From an uncultured SAR116 cluster alpha proteobacterium (GTDB lineage Bacteria; Pseudomonadota; Alphaproteobacteria; Puniceispirillales; Marisalimonadaceae): 44,745 nt of DNA. Below, one piece after another: positions 17,526-26,576 of this stretch. The stretch lies in the NCBI GenBank assembly GCA_902623995.1, contig CACNWE010000013.1, forward strand, positions 1-44,745, written 5' to 3'. The notes below the pieces were generated by a model. It was not told where the DNA came from. It saw only the letters and a program-made list of their open reading frames with translations, and searched no databases. A program made the position numbers and the translations under genes. Numbering within the stretch: the stretch's first letter is position 1; every line of letters begins with the position of its first letter.

Positions 17526-19484
17526 TTAAATATCAAACTCATTTATACTACTAGCATTTTCTTGAATATACTTAAATCTAAGCTCAGGTTTTTTTCCCAT
17601 AAGAATAGTTACTAAATTATCAACTTCTCTTCTTTCGTCAGCCTCATTAATATCTCTTTTTGGAATGGTTACCTTAAGCAATTTTCTTGTTTTTGATGAC
17701 ATTGTTGTCTCTTTTAATTGGGCAGGTGGCATCTCACCCAATCCTTTAAAACGGCTTATTAATCCCTTACCATTTAATTTTTCATTTATAATTTTATTTT
17801 TATTTTCTTCAGTTTGAGCGTAAAAGGATTTATCATTAAAAGTAATCCTATATAGGGGTGGTTGAGCTAGGTATAGATGTCCTCTTTCAATGATTTCTGG
17901 ATAATGATTATAAAAAAAAGTTAACAATAAAGCCGCAATGTGAGCACCATCAACATCGGCATCAGTCATAATTATTATTTTATTATATCTAAGGTTATCT
18001 AAACTCTTAGATTTACTTTGATCTAGTCCTATAGCTTGTTTTAAATCGTTAATTTCTTTATTAAGTGACATTTTTTCACTTGTAGCACTTGCAACATTTA
18101 ATATTTTTCCTTTTAAAGGTAATACAGCCTGGGTTATTCTTTCTCTTGCTTGTTTTGCAGATCCTCCTGCACTGTCTCCCTCAACTATGAAAAGTTCAGA
18201 CTCTTCAAATTTATCACTTGAACAATCAGCTAACTTTCCAGGTAAACGTACTTTTTTTGAAATAGTTTTAAGTGAAACTTCTTTTTCTTTCTTTTTTCTT
18301 TTTCTTTCTTCATAGTTATTTATTGTTCTATTTAATAAATCTTCACCAACATCTTCAAAGTTTGATAACCAAGTCTCAAACCTGTCTTTGATTGCTGTTT
18401 CTACAATTTTCGAAGTAAAAGTATTAACGAGTTTTTCCTTTGTTTGGCCTTGGAATTGTGGTTCTTTGATAAAAACTGACAAAATTGATCCAGTAGACAC
18501 CATTAAATCATCATAAACTATTTCATTAGCTTTTTTGAAACCTTTTAGTTCAGCAAAATTTCTTATACCTTTTGTCATTGCTAATCTTAAACCAGTTTCA
18601 TGTGTTCCACCAAGTGGGGTATGAACAGTGTTGCAAAAAGTTTCAATAAAACTAGTTTCATGATCAGCTAACCAACTTACAACCCACTCAACCGTTTCTT
18701 GATCAATATTAACATTTCCATGGAATAAAGAAGAGGTAAAAAATGGAATTGAGGAAGTTTTTTGTTTCATATAGTCTAAAATTCCATCGGCGTAGCAAAA
18801 TTTTTTAGCAGATGGTAAAACAGTATTTGTTTTTAAAAGTGACGGATCACACTTCCAATTTATTTGAACTCCTTTAAAAAGATAAGCTTTGTTTTCCAAC
18901 ATATTAAAGATTTTAATAGGATTAAATAAATTATTTTCACCAAATATTTCAGCATCGGGTTTGAAAGTAATAGATGTACCATTATTTTTTTTTATTTTAT
19001 CTTTTTTTGAAAGTGTTGTAGTTGCTAAACCTCGTGAGAATTCTTGCACATATAAATATCCATCACGTATAACTTCTACTTTCATGAATGAAGAAAGTGC
19101 ATTTACAACTGAAGCACCAACGCCATGTAACCCTCCTGATGTTGTATAATTTTTATTTGTGAATTTTCCACCAGAATGGAGAGTAGTCATTATAATTTCT
19201 AAAGCAGATTTGTTCTTAAATCTGGGATGTTTATCTACGGGTATACCTCTGCCGTTATCTGAAATAATTATTGTATTATCACTAATAAGATTTACATTTA
19301 TAGTAGTAGCGTGATTAGCAACCACCTCATCCATAGAATTATCAATTATTTCAGTTGCAAGATGGTGTAAGGCATTATTGTCAGTGCCACCAATATACAT
19401 ACCTGGTCTATGACGAACAGGTTCTAAGCCTTCTAAGATTTCAATTTCAGAAGCATTGTAATTATCCAATAAATTTTTTTTCAT
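17526..19484 (-). CDS. parE: DNA topoisomerase IV subunit B
   Basis: ParE is the ATPase subunit of topoisomerase IV, which decatenates daughter chromosomes. The GHKL ATPase site shows E-I-I-D-N-S-M-D-E, D-N-G-R-G-I-P and G-G-L-H-G-V-G-A-S-V-V-N-A-L; the TOPRIM domain shows E-G-D-S-A-G-G-S-A and the metal site D-A-D-V-D-G-A-H-I. The N-terminal R-P-G-M-Y-I-G-G-T-D-x2-A-L-H-H-L form and the compact 652-residue length match ParE better than GyrB. The ATG at 19484 has no clear Shine-Dalgarno. The glnA terminator lies just upstream, so parE needs its own promoter in the short gap between them; I see no confident match. Confidence 0.92.
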   Translation of the reverse strand: MKKNLLDNYNASEIEILEGLEPVRHRPGMYIGGTDNNALHHLATEIIDNSMDEVVANHATTINVNLISDNTIIISDNGRGIPVDKHPRFKNKSALEIIMTTLHSGGKFTNKNYTTSGGLHGVGASVVNALSSFMKVEVIRDGYLYVQEFSRGLATTTLSKKDKIKKNNGTSITFKPDAEIFGENNLFNPIKIFNMLENKAYLFKGVQINWKCDPSLLKTNTVLPSAKKFCYADGILDYMKQKTSSIPFFTSSLFHGNVNIDQETVEWVVSWLADHETSFIETFCNTVHTPLGGTHETGLRLAMTKGIRNFAELKGFKKANEIVYDDLMVSTGSILSVFIKEPQFQGQTKEKLVNTFTSKIVETAIKDRFETWLSNFEDVGEDLLNRTINNYEERKRKKKEKEVSLKTISKKVRLPGKLADCSSDKFEESELFIVEGDSAGGSAKQARERITQAVLPLKGKILNVASATSEKMSLNKEINDLKQAIGLDQSKSKSLDNLRYNKIIIMTDADVDGAHIAALLLTFFYNHYPEIIERGHLYLAQPPLYRITFNDKSFYAQTEENKNKIINEKLNGKGLISRFKGLGEMPPAQLKETTMSSKTRKLLKVTIPKRDINEADERREVDNLVTILMGKKPELRFKYIQENASSINEFDI

Positions 19485-19562
19485 ATAAATTATTTAACTT
19501 TATTTTGTGTTTAAAAAAATTATACATACAATATCTAGCAATATTTAGAAAACTTTCCAATA

Positions 19563-19589
19563 AAAAACCCAACACATGGTTGGGTTTTT
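19563..19589 (-). terminator. intrinsic terminator of the glnB-glnA operon
   Basis: A perfect 11-bp inverted repeat (AAAAACCCAAC / GTTGGGTTTTT) with a 5-base loop lies 17 bases past the glnA stop. Read on the minus strand the stem is followed by a run of T residues. The A/T-flanked stem is nearly symmetrical and could also stop opposing transcription. Confidence 0.85.
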
Positions 19590-19606
19590 CTAATATTTAG
19601 TTAACT

Positions 19607-21016
19607 TTAACTAGAGTAATACATTTTAAACTCAACTGGATGTGGAGCATGTTCAAACTCAATAACTTCCTCCATTTTAAGGTCAATATAAGCTTCAATT
19701 TGGTCTTCTGTAAATACATCTCCTTTGGTTAGGAAAGACATATCACTTTTCAAAGCATCCACCGCTTCTCTCAATGAACCACAAACTGTGGGAATATCTT
19801 GTAATTCACTTTCGGGAAGTTCATAAAGGTCTTTATCCATTGGTTCACCAGGATGTATTTTATTTTGTATGCCATCTAGACCAGCCATTAACATAGCAGA
19901 AAATGCTAGATAAGGATTGGCAGTTGCATCTGGAAATCTTACCTCTACTCTCTTACCATTAGGACTTCCAACAAAGGGTATTCTACAAGAAGCTGATCTA
20001 TTTCTCGCGGAATATGCTAAGAGTACAGGAGCTTCAAAACCAGGAATTAATCTTTTGTATGAATTTGTTGATGGGTTAGTAAAACAATTAATTGCTTTTG
20101 CGTGTTTTATAATACCACCAATATAGTGTAAACATGTTTCTGATAGACCAGAATATTCGCCACCAGCAAAAACTGGTTTACCATTTTTCCAAATTGATTG
20201 ATGAGTATGCATCCCAGTACCGTTGTCTCCAGCTACAGGTTTTGGCATAAAAGTTGCTGTTTGACCAAATGAATGAGCTACATTATGAACTGCATATTTG
20301 TATAGTTGGACATTATCTGCGGTATCTATCAAAGTACCAAATTTTAATCCTAACTCATGTTGAGATGGAGCAACTTCATGGTGATGCTTTTCCATCGGAA
20401 CTCCCATATCAACTAATGACAATACCATTTCACTTCTCAAGTCCTGTGCAGAATCTACTGGTGGAACAGGAAAATAACCACCTTTGATACCAGGTCTATG
20501 ACCCATGTTACCTTCTTCAAAATCGCTACCCGAGTTATACGGACCTTCAGTCGAATTTATTTTATAGAATGATGAATTCATTTCAGCTTGGTATTTAACA
20601 TCGTCAAATACAAAAAACTCAGGTTCAGGACCAAAATAAGCAGTATCACCAACTCCTAAACTTTCCATATATTTTAAAGCTGCCTTAGCTGTTGATCTAG
20701 GGTCTCTTTCGTAAGGATTACCAGATATGGGGTCTAAAACATCGCAAAAAATTGATAGTGTTGGCTGTGAAAAGAATGGATCAACTATCGATCTTGAACA
20801 ATCAGGCATTAGTTTCATGTCAGATTCATTTATAGCTTTCCATCCAGCAATTGATGAACCATCAAACATAAAACCTTCCGCCAATGATTCTTCATCTATT
20901 GTACTTACGTGCTGGGATAAGTGTTGCATTTTGCCTCTTGGGTCAGTAAATCTTAAATCTACAAACTGGATTTCCTTTTCTTTTATTATATCCATGATTT
21001 TTTTTGCGTCAGACAT
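19607..21016 (-). CDS. glnA: glutamine synthetase type I
   Basis: Makes glutamine from glutamate, ammonia and ATP; the main route of ammonium assimilation. The 469-residue GSI dodecamer subunit has the D-G-S-S-I-A-G-W segment, the N-K-P-type ATP region represented by [14 protein letters not shown], and [10 protein letters not shown]. Tyr398 in K-D-L-Y-E-L-P is at the position of the adenylylated Tyr397 in E. coli, so GlnE control is likely. The ATG has GGAG eight bases upstream. It lies 21 bases downstream of glnB in the classic alphaproteobacterial glnB-glnA pair and ends at a strong terminator. Confidence 0.97.
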   Translation of the reverse strand: MSDAKKIMDIIKEKEIQFVDLRFTDPRGKMQHLSQHVSTIDEESLAEGFMFDGSSIAGWKAINESDMKLMPDCSRSIVDPFFSQPTLSIFCDVLDPISGNPYERDPRSTAKAALKYMESLGVGDTAYFGPEPEFFVFDDVKYQAEMNSSFYKINSTEGPYNSGSDFEEGNMGHRPGIKGGYFPVPPVDSAQDLRSEMVLSLVDMGVPMEKHHHEVAPSQHELGLKFGTLIDTADNVQLYKYAVHNVAHSFGQTATFMPKPVAGDNGTGMHTHQSIWKNGKPVFAGGEYSGLSETCLHYIGGIIKHAKAINCFTNPSTNSYKRLIPGFEAPVLLAYSARNRSASCRIPFVGSPNGKRVEVRFPDATANPYLAFSAMLMAGLDGIQNKIHPGEPMDKDLYELPESELQDIPTVCGSLREAVDALKSDMSFLTKGDVFTEDQIEAYIDLKMEEVIEFEHAPHPVEFKMYYSS

Positions 21017-21037
21017 ATTATCTACTCCATATGTTAA

Positions 21038-21436
<399 letters not shown>

Positions 21437-21484
21437 TTAAATTATTGAATAATAAAAAAATGATTAAAAATTAAGCATAAATCT

Positions 21485-22660
21485 TCAGTTAAATAATTCT
21501 TTTATTCTTGAAATAGCTTCTTCAATTGCAGAATCTGAATTAGCACATGATAATCTTATATAACCTTCACCATATTTACCAAATGATGTACCCGCAACTG
21601 TGGCCACTCCTAATTTATCAAGTAAAATATTTTGAATTTCTGTAGAGTTTTTCCCTGTTCCAGTTATATTTGGAAAACAATAAAATGCTCCATTAGGTTT
21701 TTGACAAGTAAATCCGTTTATTTCATTTAATTTGCTAAACATTAAATTAGCACGTCTTTTAAAATGATTATTCATTTCTGAAACACAGTTTTGAGGACCA
21801 ATCAAAGCTTCTAATGCTGCATATTGAGAACTTGAATTAACACATGAATGAATATTAACAGCAAGTTTTTCAGCTATTTTATATAACTTATTTGGGAAAA
21901 TACCATAACCTAAACGCCATCCTGTCATAGCATAAGTTTTAGACCATCCATTTAAAATTATTAGTCTATCTCTAAGCTCAGGAAATTGTAACATTGATGT
22001 AAAATCATTTTCACCAAAACAAAATTGATCATAAATTTCGTCACTCATTAGAACAACATCTGGGTATTTTTTTAAACCTTCAACTAATTTTTCTAGTTCA
22101 CTTCTAGGAACAACTCCACCTGTTGGGTTTGCGGGACTATTAATAATAATTAAACTAGTTTTAGCATTAATTTTACTAAGTATGTCTTCAGCTGAAAATG
22201 AAAACCCTTTATCTTCTCTTAGTTGATAAGGTATTGATTTGGCGCCTGAATAATTTATCGCTGATTCATAAATTGGAAAACCTGGATTTGGATATAAAAT
22301 TTCTTTATTTTTTTCACCCATCAACATTGCTGAAAAAAATATTATTACTTTAGCTCCAGGTACAATCATAATATTTTCTGGTACAACATTTTGATTATAT
22401 CTTTTTTTAATATCAACTGAAACCGCTTCTCTTAGACTTGGAATACCAGTAGATTGTGTATAGCCATGATGTCCATCTCTTAAAGCCTTTATACCTGCCT
22501 CAACAATATGTTCTGGTGTTTTAAAGTCTGGCTGACCGATTCCCAGATTTATAATGTTACGTCCTTCAGAAGCTAGTTTATTTGCCTTTGCTAATACAGT
22601 GAATGCAGTTTCAGTTCCAAGATTGTAACTTCTAGATGCTAAATCATAATTACTTTTCAT
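21485..22660 (-). CDS. PLP-dependent aminotransferase (aspartate/alanine type)
   Basis: Fold-type I aminotransferase of 391 residues. N-L-G-I-G-Q-P-D-F at the N-terminus, N-S-P-A-N-P-T-G-G (174-182), S-D-E-I-Y and the Schiff-base lysine K241 in G-W-S-K-T-Y-A-M-T-G-W-R-L-G are present, with the substrate-carboxylate arginine in Y-I-R-L-S. It resembles the I-gamma type aspartate/alanine aminotransferases, but the amino-acid pair cannot be settled from sequence. ATG at 22660 has AAGG about eight bases upstream. It lies about 60 bases upstream of glnB on the same strand, which could tie its expression to nitrogen genes, though separate transcription is possible. Confidence 0.88.
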   Translation of the reverse strand: MKSNYDLASRSYNLGTETAFTVLAKANKLASEGRNIINLGIGQPDFKTPEHIVEAGIKALRDGHHGYTQSTGIPSLREAVSVDIKKRYNQNVVPENIMIVPGAKVIIFFSAMLMGEKNKEILYPNPGFPIYESAINYSGAKSIPYQLREDKGFSFSAEDILSKINAKTSLIIINSPANPTGGVVPRSELEKLVEGLKKYPDVVLMSDEIYDQFCFGENDFTSMLQFPELRDRLIILNGWSKTYAMTGWRLGYGIFPNKLYKIAEKLAVNIHSCVNSSSQYAALEALIGPQNCVSEMNNHFKRRANLMFSKLNEINGFTCQKPNGAFYCFPNITGTGKNSTEIQNILLDKLGVATVAGTSFGKYGEGYIRLSCANSDSAIEEAISRIKELFN

Positions 22661-22771
22661 TTAATAAACCTTGATTAATTCCAATTTATTAAATATTTAT
22701 ACCTAACTATATTTAAAATAAAAGTTTTATTGAATAATTTAAATTCTATGTAAATGTTAAGAAACTATTAT

Positions 22772-22849
22772 GGCGGGTGTAGCTCAGTTGGTTAGAGCGC
22801 GGGTTTGTGGTACCTGAGGTCGCCGGTTCGAAGCCGGTCACTCGCCCCA
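22772..22849 (+). tRNA. tRNA-His (GTG)
   Basis: A complete cloverleaf with the extra 5' G (-1) paired to C73, the tRNA-His identity element. Acceptor GCGGGTG pairs with CACTCGC; the anticodon loop TTGTGGT holds GTG; the T arm is GCCGG-TTCGAAG-CCGGT (one end mismatch-tolerant pair); CCA is encoded. Confidence 0.95.
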
Positions 22850-22866
22850 TTTTTGATCATTCTAAC

Positions 22867-22895
22867 TTGACCTTTGCGCTTTCCTAAGTTAGCTA
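22867..22895 (+). promoter_or_regulatory. candidate promoter of tRNA-Leu and possibly tig
   Basis: TTGACC (22867-22872), 17 bases, then TAGCTA (22890-22895), with the tRNA starting 27 bases downstream. A 7-bp inverted repeat (CTAACTT 22862-22868 / AAGTTAG 22886-22892) overlaps both elements. It shares the TTGACC -35 with the tRNA-Asp promoter candidate. Confidence 0.35.
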
Positions 22896-22921
22896 TTTGG
22901 TTAATACATGTGTTTTTATAT

Positions 22922-23006
22922 GCGGGCGTGGCGGAACTGGTAGACGCGCAAGATTTAGGTTCTTGTATCGAAAGGTGTGGGGGTTCAAGTCCCTTCGCCC
23001 GCACCA
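22922..23006 (+). tRNA. tRNA-Leu (TAG)
   Basis: Class II tRNA of 85 nt with a long variable arm. Acceptor GCGGGCG pairs with CGCCCGC, anticodon stem CAAGA/TCTTG encloses TTTAGGT with anticodon TAG (reads CUA-type leucine codons), and CCA is encoded. The tig start lies about 40 bases downstream. Confidence 0.95.
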
Positions 23007-23047
23007 AAAATTAAAAATGACTTTCAGTTTTAAGAGGTAAATTCAAA

Positions 23048-24481
23048 ATGACTGTTACGCAAACCTTATCAGAAGGACTAAAACGAGAATTTGAGGTAAT
23101 TATAACTAAGAAAGAAATTGAAAAATTAGTTAATCAAAAGCTTGAGAGCATAGCTAAAGAGGCTAATCTTCCAGGTTTCAGGCCCGGAAAAGTTCCTGTT
23201 TCAGTTGTTAAAAGCAGGTTTGGAAAACAAGTTCTTGGTGAAGTAGTAAAAGAATCGGTAGATATTGCTACTAAAGATACGATGGAAAAAAATAAATTAA
23301 CTCCATCTTCTCAACCTAAGATAGAAATATTGTCATTTGAAGAAGGAAAAGATTTAAAGGCAAAATTATTAATTGAAATAATGCCTAATTTTGAAATACC
23401 AGATTTATCATCTTTAAATGTAACCAAACCAGTCGTCAAGGTGAGTCAAAAAGAAATTAATGATGCAGTTGAAAAAATTGCAAAAGAAAATGTTGGCACA
23501 AAAGAAATTGACAAAGATAGACCTGCAAAAAAAGGTGATACACTTGTTATTGATTTTATTGGTAAAGTTGATGACAAACCATTTGAAGGTGGACAAGCTA
23601 AAGGTCACAACTTAAAGTTAGGATCCAACACATTTATTCCTGGATTTGAAGATGCATTAATTGGATCTTCAAAAGGAAAAACCATGAATGTTAAAGTTAC
23701 TTTTCCAAAAGATTACCAAGCTAAGAATTTGGCAGGCAAGGATGCTGTTTTTGAAACAAATGTGAATGAAATTAGAGAAGATGTTGATGTTAAAATAAAC
23801 GACGAATTTGCAAAAACATTAGGTATGAATGATTTAGAGGCTTTACAAAAAGCTGTATCAGAGCAGATTTCAAAACAGCATGAGCAACAAAGTCGTGATA
23901 GAGCAAAAAGACAAATATTAGATAAGTTAGCTGATGCATTGTCTTTTGATTTACCAGAAACTTTAGAAAAAGAAGAATATGATAATATATGCAAAGCTAT
24001 GAATCCTAATTCAAAACCGGATAACGATAAAAACCTCGAAGCAAATCCAGATCCCGATAAAGGCATGTCAAAAGAAGAAAAATTAGATGCCTCTGCAATA
24101 GCAAAAAGAAGGGTTAGGTTAGGATTGTTACTTTCGGAAATAGGAAGAAAAAATAATATTAAAGTTGAAGAAGAAGATACAAGAAATGCGATGATGAGAG
24201 AAATACAAAAGTATCCAGGCCAGGAAAAGCAAATCATGGACTATTTGAAGAACAATCCTGAAGCACAACAGCAATTATCAGGCCCAATATTCGAAGATAA
24301 AATCATTGATTTTATTTTAGAATTATCAAATGTTAAAGAAAAAATAGTGACTGTCGAAGAACTTTATAAAGAAGATGCAATTGATTTGAAAAAAGAAGCT
24401 AAAAAAGCAAAAAAATCAAATAAAGTTGTTGATAAAAATAAAACAAAACAACCAGGAAAAAAAATATCAAAAAAAGCCTAA
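23048..24481 (+). CDS. tig: trigger factor
   Basis: Ribosome-bound chaperone and peptidyl-prolyl isomerase that meets nascent chains at the exit tunnel. The N-terminal ribosome-binding domain has the signature G-F-R-P-G-K-V-P (about 43-50); the FKBP-like PPIase domain lies about 155-240 (G-D-T-L-V-I-D-F-I-G-K, then F-E-G-G-Q-A); the C-terminal helical chaperone arms follow. At 477 residues it is longer than usual (about 430) owing to an asparagine/proline/aspartate-rich insertion near 318-345 and a lysine-rich tail (about 445-477). Start ATG with GAGG upstream. It opens the tig-clpP-clpX-lon block. Confidence 0.93.
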   Translation: MTVTQTLSEGLKREFEVIITKKEIEKLVNQKLESIAKEANLPGFRPGKVPVSVVKSRFGKQVLGEVVKESVDIATKDTMEKNKLTPSSQPKIEILSFEEGKDLKAKLLIEIMPNFEIPDLSSLNVTKPVVKVSQKEINDAVEKIAKENVGTKEIDKDRPAKKGDTLVIDFIGKVDDKPFEGGQAKGHNLKLGSNTFIPGFEDALIGSSKGKTMNVKVTFPKDYQAKNLAGKDAVFETNVNEIREDVDVKINDEFAKTLGMNDLEALQKAVSEQISKQHEQQSRDRAKRQILDKLADALSFDLPETLEKEEYDNICKAMNPNSKPDNDKNLEANPDPDKGMSKEEKLDASAIAKRRVRLGLLLSEIGRKNNIKVEEEDTRNAMMREIQKYPGQEKQIMDYLKNNPEAQQQLSGPIFEDKIIDFILELSNVKEKIVTVEELYKEDAIDLKKEAKKAKKSNKVVDKNKTKQPGKKISKKA

Positions 24482-24520
24482 TCTAGATACAAAAAATTAT
24501 TATTCGAGGAGTTTAAAATT

Positions 24521-25159
24521 ATGATCAAAAAAAAATATGATCCGGTTTATTCAATAAATGAAATTGGTGCATTAGTTCCAATGGTAGTAGAACAAACAAA
24601 CCGAGGCGAAAGGTCGTATGATATTTACTCTAGACTTTTAAAGGAGAGGATCATTTTCCTTGTAGGTCCCGTTGATGATAATTTAGCTTCATTAGTTTGT
24701 GCTCAATTATTATTTTTAGAAGCAGAAAACCCAAAAAAAGATATTTCAATGTATATAAACTCACCTGGTGGAGTTGTTACTTCTGGATTGTCGATATATG
24801 ATACAATGGAGTATATTCGCCCCGATGTTTCAACAGTATGTATTGGTCAGGCAGCAAGCATGGGATCACTATTATTAACAGCTGGTGCCAAGAATAAGAG
24901 ATACTGTTTACCCAATGCAAGAATAATGACTCATCAACCCTCTGGAGGCTTTCAAGGTCAAGCAAGTGATATTGAAATTCACGCCAAAGAAATAATTAAT
25001 TTAAGATCAAGGCTAAATGGAATTTATGTTAAACATTCTGGCAAGAAAATTGCAGAAATTGAGACCTTAATGGATAGAGACACTTTTTTATCACCTGAAG
25101 ATGCTGTTAAGATTGGTTTAATAGATGAAGTTGTTGAGAAAAGACCTAATATTAAATAG
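24521..25159 (+). CDS. clpP: ATP-dependent Clp protease proteolytic subunit
   Basis: Serine peptidase forming the tetradecameric chamber used by ClpX (and ClpA). Catalytic triad S113 (G-Q-A-A-S-M-G), H138 (M-T-H-Q-P) and D187 (D-R-D-T-F) have the same 25- and 49-residue spacing as in E. coli. The 212-residue length is standard. A GAGGAG Shine-Dalgarno precedes the ATG. It lies 39 bases after tig and 77 bases before clpX, the conserved proteobacterial order. In alphaproteobacteria ClpXP degrades cell-cycle regulators such as CtrA. Confidence 0.97.
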   Translation: MIKKKYDPVYSINEIGALVPMVVEQTNRGERSYDIYSRLLKERIIFLVGPVDDNLASLVCAQLLFLEAENPKKDISMYINSPGGVVTSGLSIYDTMEYIRPDVSTVCIGQAASMGSLLLTAGAKNKRYCLPNARIMTHQPSGGFQGQASDIEIHAKEIINLRSRLNGIYVKHSGKKIAEIETLMDRDTFLSPEDAVKIGLIDEVVEKRPNIK

Positions 25160-25236
25160 ATATAATTATTATATTTATATTGCTTTTTAAGTAAACTTAT
25201 AGATTATTATAGAATAAAGACTTTAGAGGTGAAATT

Positions 25237-26505
25237 ATGGATGAGCAAAAGAATGAAGGAAAAAACAAAACAACTTTATATTGTTCATTTTGTGGAAAAA
25301 GTCAGCATGAGGTTAAAAAACTAATTGCTGGACCTACTGTTTTTATTTGTGACGAATGTGTTGAACTTTGTATGGATATCATTAAAGAAGAGCACCAATC
25401 TTCAATTACAAAAAATAAAGAAGGTATCCCTTCGCCTATAGAAATTTGTAAAATACTGGACGATTATGTTATTGGTCAAACAAAAGCAAAGAGAGTACTT
25501 TCAGTAGCAGTTCATAATCATTACAAACGATTAGCAAATACAACTGACGTCAATGATGTTGAAATATCAAAATCAAATATACTTTTGGTAGGTCCAACAG
25601 GGTGTGGTAAAACCTTGCTTGCACAAACTTTAGCAAAAATATTAGACGTACCTTTCACAATGGCTGATGCCACAACCCTAACAGAAGCTGGATATGTTGG
25701 TGAAGATGTTGAGAATATAATATTAAAATTATTACAAGCCTCTGATTATAATGTTGAAAGAGCTCAAAAAGGTATTGTTTACATAGATGAGGTTGATAAG
25801 ATTTCTAGAAAGTCTGAAAACCCTTCTATTACAAGAGATGTTAGTGGCGAAGGTGTGCAGCAAGCTTTACTTAAAATTATGGAAGGTACTATTGCAGCTG
25901 TTCCACCTCAAGGTGGAAGAAAGCATCCACAGCAAGAATTTCTTCAAGTAGATACCACGAACATCCTTTTTATTTGTGGTGGCGCCTTTGCAGGTTTAGA
26001 TAAATTAATTGCAAACAGAAATAAAGGGTCTTCTATTGGTTTTGGTGCCGAAATAATTAATGCACAAGAAACATCCACATCTGAAATGCTAAAAGATGTT
26101 GAGCCAGGTGATTTAGTTAAATATGGACTTATTCCCGAGTTTGTCGGAAGATTGCCTGTTCTAGCATCATTAGAAGATCTTGATGAAGATGCTTTAGTTA
26201 CAATTTTAACAAAACCTAAAAATGCCCTTCTAAAACAGTACCAAAAACTTTTTGAAATGGAAAATACTAACCTAGAATTCAGAGAAAATGCATTAAAAGC
26301 TATTGCTCAAAAAGCAATAAGTTTGAAGACTGGAGCTAGAGGCTTACGTTCTATAATTGAAAATATACTGATGGATACAATGTTTGAATTACCTTCTGAG
26401 ACTGACATTAATGAAGTTGTTATAAATGAAGAAGTAGTTACAAAAGGTACTAAGCCTATTTTAGTTCATGAAAAAAAGACAAAAGAAATAAAAAGTTCTA
26501 TTTAG
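25237..26505 (+). CDS. clpX: ClpX ATPase subunit of ClpXP
   Basis: AAA+ unfoldase that selects substrates and feeds them to ClpP. The N-terminal zinc-binding domain has C16-x2-C19 and C38-x2-C41; Walker A G-P-T-G-C-G-K-T is at 119-126; Walker B is I-V-Y-I-D-E-V-D-K; the pore loop G-Y-V-G-E-D and the ClpP-docking I-G-F loop (S-I-G-F-G-A) are present. At 422 residues it is full length. The ATG has AGAGG seven bases upstream. A possible heat-shock promoter for lon begins just after its stop. Confidence 0.97.
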   Translation: MDEQKNEGKNKTTLYCSFCGKSQHEVKKLIAGPTVFICDECVELCMDIIKEEHQSSITKNKEGIPSPIEICKILDDYVIGQTKAKRVLSVAVHNHYKRLANTTDVNDVEISKSNILLVGPTGCGKTLLAQTLAKILDVPFTMADATTLTEAGYVGEDVENIILKLLQASDYNVERAQKGIVYIDEVDKISRKSENPSITRDVSGEGVQQALLKIMEGTIAAVPPQGGRKHPQQEFLQVDTTNILFICGGAFAGLDKLIANRNKGSSIGFGAEIINAQETSTSEMLKDVEPGDLVKYGLIPEFVGRLPVLASLEDLDEDALVTILTKPKNALLKQYQKLFEMENTNLEFRENALKAIAQKAISLKTGARGLRSIIENILMDTMFELPSETDINEVVINEEVVTKGTKPILVHEKKTKEIKSSI

Positions 26506-26516
26506 TATTTTTTGAA

Positions 26517-26545
26517 CTTGAAGTTTAAAAAAAAATTCTCATTTA
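26517..26545 (+). promoter_or_regulatory. candidate heat-shock (RpoH) promoter of lon
   Basis: CTTGAA (26517-26522), a 15-base spacer, then CTCATTTA (26538-26545) resemble the sigma32 pattern CTTGAA ... CYTAT-T as used in alphaproteobacteria. It lies in the 59- to 71-base gap between clpX and lon. lon is a known RpoH target in proteobacteria. The -35 is part of a small palindrome (AACTT-G-AAGTT), so chance cannot be excluded. Confidence 0.4.
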
Positions 26546-26576
26546 TATCAATAGTAACGAAAAATTGTCAGAAATC

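Noticed and set aside
18889-19149. Open plus-strand frame inside parE (and similar frames at 16650-17150, 19917-20126, 20254-20487, 20727-21041)
   Set aside because: They lie antisense inside conserved genes, have no ribosome binding site and no protein-like composition.
22792-23007. 71-codon minus-strand open frame
   Set aside because: It is the antisense of tRNA-His and tRNA-Leu; its peptide is a well-known false annotation produced by reverse-translated tRNA sequence.
23713-24237. 174-codon minus-strand frame inside tig
   Set aside because: Serine- and phenylalanine-rich shadow of the lysine/glutamate-rich tig sequence; no start signal.
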